DNA from: DATBVX01 sp035263105
Lineage (GTDB): Bacteria; Pseudomonadota; Gammaproteobacteria; Steroidobacterales; Steroidobacteraceae
Length of the DNA: 64,000 nucleotides
Assembly: GCA_035263105.1 (NCBI GenBank)
Contig: DATFRO010000108.1
Location: 1 to 64,000, forward strand
Direction of reading: 5' to 3'
The position numbers and the translations under genes were made by a program. Positions 58,811 to 64,000 of this stretch are shown one piece after another. Under the pieces are notes generated by a model. The model worked only from the letters and a program-made list of their open reading frames with translations. It did no database searches and had not been told where the DNA came from. Positions within the stretch are counted from its first letter, which is position 1. The number at the start of each line of letters is the position of its first letter.

Positions 58811-60178
58811 ATGCAGCCACGGCAAGTCCGCAGCGTGCGCGACGCGCGCGCCATCATCGAGGAACGCAAGCTCACCCACGTCAAGGTCGGCGTCTTCGAC
58901 GTCGACGGCATCCTGCGCGGCAAGTACATGTCGCGCGAAAAATTCCTGTCCGCGCTGGAGAAGGGCTTCGGTTTCTGCGACGTGGTGCTCGGCTGGGACG
59001 CGAACGATCAGCTCTACGACAACGTGTCCTTCACCGGCTGGCACACGGGCTATCCCGATGCGCCGGTGCGGATCCTCCCGGAAAGCTGCCGCCCGCTGCC
59101 GTGGGAAGAGGACGGACTTTTCTTCTTATGCGAGTTCGCGCCGCCCGCCGATGCGGTCTGTCCGCGCGGCATCCTGCGCCGCGTGCTCGAGCGCGCGGCG
59201 AAGATGGGGTTCAAGGCGTACGTCGGGTTCGAGTACGAGTTCTTCGTCTTCAATGAAACGCCCGAATCCGTGCGCGCCAAGAACTATCGCGACCTGACGC
59301 CGCTCGCGCCGGGATTCTTCGGCTACTCGGTGATTCGCAACAGCGTGCATAGCGATCTCTACCGGCACCTGCTCGCCACCTGCGAAGCGATGGATTTCGG
59401 CATCGAAGGCTTGCACGAAGAAACCGGCGCAGGCGTGCTCGAGGCGGCGATCACCGTCGACGAAGCCGCGGCCGCCGCCGACAAGGCGTCGCTCTTCAAG
59501 ACCTTCAGCAAGGTGCTCGCGCAGCGCCAGAACAAGATGATCACCTTCATGGCCAAGTGGTCGAAGGACTGGCCGGGGCAAAGCGGCCACGTGCATATGT
59601 CGCTCAAGGCGAAGGACGGCAAAGCGGTGTTCTTCGATGCGAAGAAGCCGCATACGATGAGCCAGGCGATGCACCACTTCGTCGGCGGCCAGCAGAAGCT
59701 CCTGCCGGAGTTGCTCGCGATGGTCGCGCCGACGGTGAACTCTTACCGGCGCCTGATCCCGGGCTTCTGGGCGCCGACCGATGCGACCTGGGGAGTCGAG
59801 AATCGCACCTGCGCGCTGCGAGTGATCCCGGGGAGCGAAAAGTCCCAGCGCGTCGAGTTCCGCATCGCGGCGGCGGACTCGAACCCGTACATCGTGCTCG
59901 CCGCCGGGCTCGCTGCCGGCCTGCACGGCATCGAGGAAGAGATCGAGCCGGGCAAAGCGATCGAGGGCAATGCGTACGCGCAGAAATTCCCGAAGAGCAT
60001 GGCGCTCCCCGCGACGCTCTGGGATGCCGCACAGCGCCTCAAGGCTTCGAAGATGGCGCGGGACTGGTTCGGCGATGCGTTCGTCGAGCACTACGCGGCG
60101 ACGCGCGAGTGGGAAGAGCGGGAATTCCGCAAGCACATCACGGATTGGGAACTGGCGAGATACTTCGAAATCATCTGA
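58811..60178 (+). CDS. glutamine synthetase family ligase (PuuA/GlnA4-like)
   Basis: 455 residues. GS beta-grasp (about 20-110, HVKVGVFDVDGILRGKYMSR) and catalytic domain with the metal Glu pair in GFEYEFFVF (about 140), LHEETGAGVLEAAI (metal Glu), GQSGHVHMSL (ATP-site His, about 262), NSYRRLIPGFWAP and GVENRTCALRV (substrate Arg), RVEFRIAAADSNPY. The GlnA adenylylation loop with its Tyr is not evident. Members of this group gamma-glutamylate amines (putrescine, ethanolamine) instead of ammonia. With the Eat-like permease just upstream, gamma-glutamyl-ethanolamide formation is a reasonable but unproven guess. Confidence 0.88.
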   Translation: MQPRQVRSVRDARAIIEERKLTHVKVGVFDVDGILRGKYMSREKFLSALEKGFGFCDVVLGWDANDQLYDNVSFTGWHTGYPDAPVRILPESCRPLPWEEDGLFFLCEFAPPADAVCPRGILRRVLERAAKMGFKAYVGFEYEFFVFNETPESVRAKNYRDLTPLAPGFFGYSVIRNSVHSDLYRHLLATCEAMDFGIEGLHEETGAGVLEAAITVDEAAAAADKASLFKTFSKVLAQRQNKMITFMAKWSKDWPGQSGHVHMSLKAKDGKAVFFDAKKPHTMSQAMHHFVGGQQKLLPELLAMVAPTVNSYRRLIPGFWAPTDATWGVENRTCALRVIPGSEKSQRVEFRIAAADSNPYIVLAAGLAAGLHGIEEEIEPGKAIEGNAYAQKFPKSMALPATLWDAAQRLKASKMARDWFGDAFVEHYAATREWEEREFRKHITDWELARYFEII

Positions 60179-60214
60179 TCGTTCGACCGCCGCGGCCGCG
60201 GCGCCCTGCGGAAG

Positions 60215-62029
60215 CTAGTGCAGGGCAACGATCGTCATCAGGATCCCGTTGAACGTCGCGTGCAGCAGCATCGGCGCGAGCAGGCCTCCGGAGCGGCGCG
60301 CCAGCGTTCCGGCAATGAGACCCAGCACGAGGGCAGCCGGCATGATCCGCAGGTCGACGTGTATCAATGCAAACAGCGTCGCCTGGTAGAAATTGGCCCA
60401 GCCAAAGGACAGGTGACGCGAGAACACGCGCAGCAGGACTCCGCGGAACAGGAATTCCTCGATGACGGGCGCCGCCAGGGCGGTGAGGATGAACGCCATC
60501 GGCATTCCGAACGCATCCGCTGTCGCGAGTATTTCGGGCTGACTCCCCAGCCACTGGTGCATGTTCGGCAGCCTCGGGCCGAACACCAGCACGAGGATCA
60601 GCAGTGGAATGCGCAGCGCGATCGCGGTCGTGATACCGACGCCGATCGCCTTCGTCAACGACCAGTGCAACGTCCAGGAGAATCCGCGGCGGCGCGCAGT
60701 GAGCGCCAGGGGCAGCAGGAACAGGGCGACCAACGCTTCGATCGTGAGCGTCACGCGCGCCAGCTCGTTGTTGTCCTCCAATGCGGGTACCCAGAACAGC
60801 GACAGGCCGCTCTGGTCGGCAGCCAGCGGCCCGACGCAATAGAGCGCGGCCAGGTTGCCGAGCAGAAAAGCGAACAGCGCGTACCAGGCCTGGGGCAGAT
60901 GCCAGCCCTGCGAGTACTCGTGCGGCGCAGCACCCGCCAGCCGGCGCGCCAGGCCGCGATAGTGCACAGGGACGAGGAGCAACAAGGCGAGGAGCGCGAA
61001 CAGCGCGACCGTGCCGATTGCGGTGACGGCGCCAGCCAGATCGCGGGCGCGAAGCGGCAAGGTCGGATGGCGCAGTGCCAGCGCGAAGCGATAGTGCAGC
61101 ATCGGATCCTGGCCGAACCCGAGGTCGCGCATGTGCTCGTATGCAGCGCGCGCCTGCTCGGCGGAGCCGTTCGTCAGCTCGAAGCGAAAGCGATCCAGGG
61201 CCACCATCGGGCCGCGCCAGGTGTCGGTGGCCGCCTTCTCGAATTCCTTCCTCGCTTCCGTGATCGCGCCCGCGGCGGCCAGGCTCTTGGCGGCAGCGAA
61301 GGCGTCATAGTGCGGCGAGACCTGCTGCATGGTTTGGTAGAGCTGCCGAACCTCATCACGGCCCCCGGCCTGCGCCAGCAGCTCGAGCCGTTGCGCCAGT
61401 TGCCAGGCGTCGGGCTCGCCCGAGTCGAGCGGTGAAGTCAGCACGGCGATCGCCGCTTTGCGCTCACCGTCGCGGAGCTGCCAGCGTGCCGCGATCAGGC
61501 GCGTATCGGCACCGGCGTCGTACTGCAGGGCCTGCAGCGCGTGATACTTGGCGAGCGTCCCGTCCGAGCGGGCATCGTAGGTGCGTGCAAGGTATGCGTG
61601 CAGTCGCGCCGCCTGTGCGTTGGACCAGCCGACCTGCGTGCGCCATCCGATCAGGCTTTCCGCGCGCTGGATGTCTTCGGTGCCACGCGCCCAGTCCAGC
61701 TGGTAGAGCACGACTTCCGGATGGTCCGCGAAGCGCGACTCGAGTTCCTGGCCGCATTTTTCGTGATCGCTCTCGGCCTGTTCATAGCGCCCGGTGTCGT
61801 CGGACATCATCTCGCCCATGAACCGGCAGCGCTCGACGGCGAGTGCGACATCGAATGGTCGTTGCTGCAACAGCGCGTCGTAGCGCGCGATCTCGCGCGC
61901 ATAGATCTCATCCCAGGACTTGTTGAGCCGCTCGGCTGCCGCAGGAGTGCCCGACAGGCCGAGGTCCGGCACGCCCGCATGAGCTGAGACGCTCCACGAA
62001 ACCAGCAGTACCGTGAGCAGCCTTCTCAC
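60215..62029 (-). CDS. CPBP-family intramembrane protease with helical-repeat N-terminal domain
   Basis: 604 residues from GTG 62029, which overlaps the stop of the Sel1 gene (GTGA). A signal peptide (RRLLTVLLVSWSVSAHA) is followed by about 320 residues of TPR-like helices (RTYDARSDGTLAKYHALQAL, LTSPLDSGEPDAWQLAQRLE) in the periplasm. The last 260 residues contain about eight membrane helices with the CPBP/Abi motifs EEFLFRGVLL (Glu-Glu-Arg), FALIHVDLRI (His) and LLHATFNG (His/Asn). CPBP proteins are glutamic intramembrane proteases related to Rce1. The repeat domain may bring peptides or partners. Convergent with the ligase gene (36-base gap). Confidence 0.85.
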   Translation of the reverse strand: MRRLLTVLLVSWSVSAHAGVPDLGLSGTPAAAERLNKSWDEIYAREIARYDALLQQRPFDVALAVERCRFMGEMMSDDTGRYEQAESDHEKCGQELESRFADHPEVVLYQLDWARGTEDIQRAESLIGWRTQVGWSNAQAARLHAYLARTYDARSDGTLAKYHALQALQYDAGADTRLIAARWQLRDGERKAAIAVLTSPLDSGEPDAWQLAQRLELLAQAGGRDEVRQLYQTMQQVSPHYDAFAAAKSLAAAGAITEARKEFEKAATDTWRGPMVALDRFRFELTNGSAEQARAAYEHMRDLGFGQDPMLHYRFALALRHPTLPLRARDLAGAVTAIGTVALFALLALLLLVPVHYRGLARRLAGAAPHEYSQGWHLPQAWYALFAFLLGNLAALYCVGPLAADQSGLSLFWVPALEDNNELARVTLTIEALVALFLLPLALTARRRGFSWTLHWSLTKAIGVGITTAIALRIPLLILVLVFGPRLPNMHQWLGSQPEILATADAFGMPMAFILTALAAPVIEEFLFRGVLLRVFSRHLSFGWANFYQATLFALIHVDLRIMPAALVLGLIAGTLARRSGGLLAPMLLHATFNGILMTIVALH

Positions 62030-63219
62030 AGCGGCTCCCGATAGGGTTTGCCGTCCCGGTACAGCGCCAGGCGCTGATCGAATACTGTCCGCGCGCTGGC
62101 GGAAGCGTTGGGCCCCAGCGCCGCGATGGCTTCGAGCTGCGCGCGGATCGCGCCCGCGTAGTCGCCGGTCTCGGCCAACGCCGCAGCGAGGGTGTCCAGG
62201 TAAGCCGGCCGGCGCGCATCCGGGAGTTGCAGCGCCTGCTGCATGATGCGCACGGCACGCGCGCCGTCGCGCAGGTCGTCGCTGGGTGCCACCGCGAGTT
62301 GCCAGGCAAACTGGTTCATGCCACTCGCGCCCGCGGCCGCTTCGCTGCGGGCGAAGAGCAGTTCCGCGCGCGTGGTGTTGCGCTCCACGCCGAAGCCGGT
62401 CGCATAGCACTGCGCCAGCCATAGCCCCGCCCGCATCTGTCCCGCCTGGACGGCCGACGCCAGCCACCGCGCTGCCTGTGCACCGTCGCGCGGCCGGCGC
62501 ACACCGGCCCAGTAGTGCCAGCCCAGCGAGAACATGGCCGGGCCGTGGCCGCTCGAGGCGCCGTCCTCGAGGAGCGCGAACCCGCGTCGCTGCGCCTGCG
62601 GCTCCTTCTTCTCCGTGATGAGGTAGTTGGCCGCGAACACCTCCGCATCCCGATCTCCGAGTTGCGCGGCACGCAACGCGAAATTGAACGCGCGCGGCAC
62701 GTCACGCGTGACGTTGACGCCATTGCCGTAGTGATACGAGAGCAGCTGCAGCGCGTAGGTATCGCCCTGCGCGCCTGCTGCCTCGAGCAGGCGCATGGCC
62801 AGCGCGTGATCCGGTTGCGGTCCGCTTTCGATCTCGTACGCGAGCCGCGATTGCGAAGCCGCGACTCCCTGCAGGGCCGCGACCCGGTTGAGTTCCGCCG
62901 CTCGCGGAAGGTCTGCCGGGCCGCCCTGGCCCTCCTTGAGCATGTAGGCGAGGGCTGCTGTCGCCCCGCGCCGTCCGCCCTTGGCGGCAAGCTCAAACCA
63001 ATGGCGGGCATCCTCGAGATCGATCTCAGCGCCATCGTAGCCGCCGAGTCGGGCCGTGCCGTACTGCTCCTCGGCAGCGGCATCGCCACGTTCAGCGGCG
63101 GCCTTGAGCTCGGCCAGGTCGGTGGCCGCGCGCTCAGCGCCGGCGCATGCGACGGCAACCCATCCACAGAGCAGTGCGCTGAGACGCAGCATGCATGATG
63201 CTCGTTGCCGCCTGTCCAT
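62026..63219 (-). CDS. Sel1-repeat secreted protein
   Basis: 397 residues from ATG 63219 (MDRRQRASCMLRLSALLCGW); ATG 63231 and ATG 63192 are alternatives, none with a good ribosome site. Signal-like segment with cleavage near CAGA/ERA. At least six Sel1-type repeats follow (EEQYGTARLGGYDGAEIDLE, DARHWFELAAKGG, AMFSLGWHYWAGVRRPRDG, AARWLASAVQAGQ, AGLWLAQCYATGFGVERN). Such repeats bind partner proteins. It is coupled to the CPBP protease gene, so a shared membrane complex is plausible. Confidence 0.85.
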   Translation of the reverse strand: MDRRQRASCMLRLSALLCGWVAVACAGAERAATDLAELKAAAERGDAAAEEQYGTARLGGYDGAEIDLEDARHWFELAAKGGRRGATAALAYMLKEGQGGPADLPRAAELNRVAALQGVAASQSRLAYEIESGPQPDHALAMRLLEAAGAQGDTYALQLLSYHYGNGVNVTRDVPRAFNFALRAAQLGDRDAEVFAANYLITEKKEPQAQRRGFALLEDGASSGHGPAMFSLGWHYWAGVRRPRDGAQAARWLASAVQAGQMRAGLWLAQCYATGFGVERNTTRAELLFARSEAAAGASGMNQFAWQLAVAPSDDLRDGARAVRIMQQALQLPDARRPAYLDTLAAALAETGDYAGAIRAQLEAIAALGPNASASARTVFDQRLALYRDGKPYREPL

Positions 63220-63257
63220 CCCTCGCGTCATTTTTGTTGTTGTCCGGCCGACGGCGA

Positions 63258-63277
63258 TATCCTCACTGTCGAGGATA
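63258..63277. repeat. inverted repeat in the divergent Sel1/aldehyde dehydrogenase promoter region
   Basis: TATCCTC-ACTGTC-GAGGATA, 7-base perfect arms, 24 bases before the dehydrogenase ATG and 39 before the Sel1 start. It could be an operator or a leader hairpin. Confidence 0.4.
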
Positions 63278-63300
63278 AGCATTCTAACGACTAGATTCCG

Positions 63301-64000
63301 AATGACCACGATCCAGAGAACGGTTTCGCCGATCGACGGCCGGGTTTATGTCGAACGCAACCATGCGACGCATGGCGACGTCGACAGCGCGCTGGAGCTG
63401 GCGGTCGCTGCCCAACGTGAATGGAAGCGGGTTGCCGTTGCCGAGCGAGCCCGGCTGTGTCACGCGTTTGCCGACGCCTTCGAGAAGCACCGCGACGCGA
63501 TCGCGAGCGAGCTTTCCTGGCAGATGGGCCGGCCGATCAGCGCGGCGCCGGGGGAAGTGCGCGGCACGCTCGAGCGCGCGCGCTACATGATCGATGCCGC
63601 CGCGGGCGCTTTACAGGATATTGACGTCGGGCCGAAGGCTGGCTTCACGCGTTTCATTCGCCGCGAGCCGCTCGGGGTCGTGCTGACGATCGCGGCCTGG
63701 AACTACCCGTACCTGATCGCGGTGAACAGCGTCGTGCCCGCGATCATGGCGGGCAACGCCGTGATCCTGAAGCATTCGGCACAAACGCCGCTGTGTGCGG
63801 AACAGTTCGCTGCATGCTTTCGCGAGGCCGGCCTGCCCGAAGGCGTTTTCCAGGTGCTGCACCTGACGCACGCCGATACGGAGCGTGTGATCCGCGATGC
63901 GCGCATCGGTTTCGTCGCCTTCACCGGATCCGTCGAAGGCGGACATGCGATTCAGCACGCCGCCGCGGATCGCTTCATCGGCACGGGCCTCGAGCTCGGC
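63301..64000 (+). CDS. aldehyde dehydrogenase, 3' end cut by the window
   Basis: 233 residues are visible from ATG 63301 (MTTIQRTVSPIDGRVYVERN). The N-terminal NAD-binding part of the ALDH fold is clear: REPLGVVLTIAAWNYPYLIA with the oxyanion Asn (about 139), AIMAGNAVILKHSAQTPLCAEQ (coenzyme Lys), GLPEGVFQVL, VAFTGSVEGGHAI and the beginning of GTGLELG. The catalytic Cys lies outside the window. An aldehyde dehydrogenase fits as the oxidising step after gamma-glutamylation (as PuuC does for putrescine), but the substrate is not determined. Confidence 0.93.

Noticed and set aside
1..64000. tRNA, rRNA, CRISPR, insertion sequence, integrase or toxin-antitoxin genes
   Set aside because: Intergenic regions were read for clover-leaf ends, direct-repeat arrays and terminal inverted repeats; none found. 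Base composition stays even, so no island border is visible.

Overview
The window is high-GC, densely coded chromosomal DNA with short intergenic gaps, many 4-base ATGA start/stop overlaps and housekeeping gene orders typical of Gammaproteobacteria (def-fmt-rsmB-DUF4390-ntrYX facing lysM-dprA-smg-topA). The gene set (MlaE/F/D-type transporter, ABC-F factor, FadE, GGDEF-EAL protein, S8 protease, YtrA-type GntR operon) fits an environmental gammaproteobacterium near the Xanthomonadales/Nevskiales/Steroidobacterales. That placement is an inference from content and order, not from a marker-gene search. I see no rRNA, tRNA, CRISPR array, insertion sequence or prophage.

Layout. 1-7.9 kb (minus strand): translation-maturation genes def, fmt and rsmB, then DUF4390, the NtrY/NtrX two-component system and a MOSC protein cut by the window edge. 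8.0-13.6 kb (plus): a LysM lipoprotein, dprA, smg, a terminator and topA. 14.0-17.2 kb: a 1073-residue secreted subtilase with a strong terminator. 17.3-25.6 kb: rlmJ, a translationally coupled ECF sigma/anti-sigma/tag operon, aroE, gor, oligopeptidase A and an SH3 membrane protein. 25.8-28.7 kb: an HD-domain protein and a convergent DsbA-like/GFA/M15 operon, separated by a long REP-like hairpin. 28.9-34.9 kb: a GGDEF-EAL c-di-GMP enzyme, an ABC-F ATPase and a phospholipase D-like protein. 34.9-39.0 kb (minus): a five-gene MCE/Mla-type lipid transport operon ending in a nuclease gene. 39.0-42.7 kb: a Kef-type antiporter, then a c-di-GMP-I riboswitch in front of an FAD-linked oxidase. 42.7-47.1 kb (minus): dps, a DUF3187 protein and an operon of a secreted peptide, a YtrA-type GntR regulator and an ABC transporter with a clear operator palindrome. 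47.3-56 kb: a second ECF sigma with a membrane partner, mdh, fadE, DUF3667, DUF4399 and dinB. 55.5-64 kb: an M81 peptidase, an Eat-like permease, a glutamine synthetase-like ligase, a Sel1/CPBP-protease pair on the other strand and a truncated aldehyde dehydrogenase. Together these look like a gamma-glutamylation route for an amine such as ethanolamine.

The most striking signals are the c-di-GMP riboswitch at 41104-41193 controlling an unassigned FAD oxidase, an NtrX whose AAA+ domain has lost the Walker residues and the sigma54-contact loop, the YtrA operator with its unrecognised secreted peptide, the long hairpin at 26812-26920, and near-identical promoter/start elements that imply almost leaderless mRNAs.
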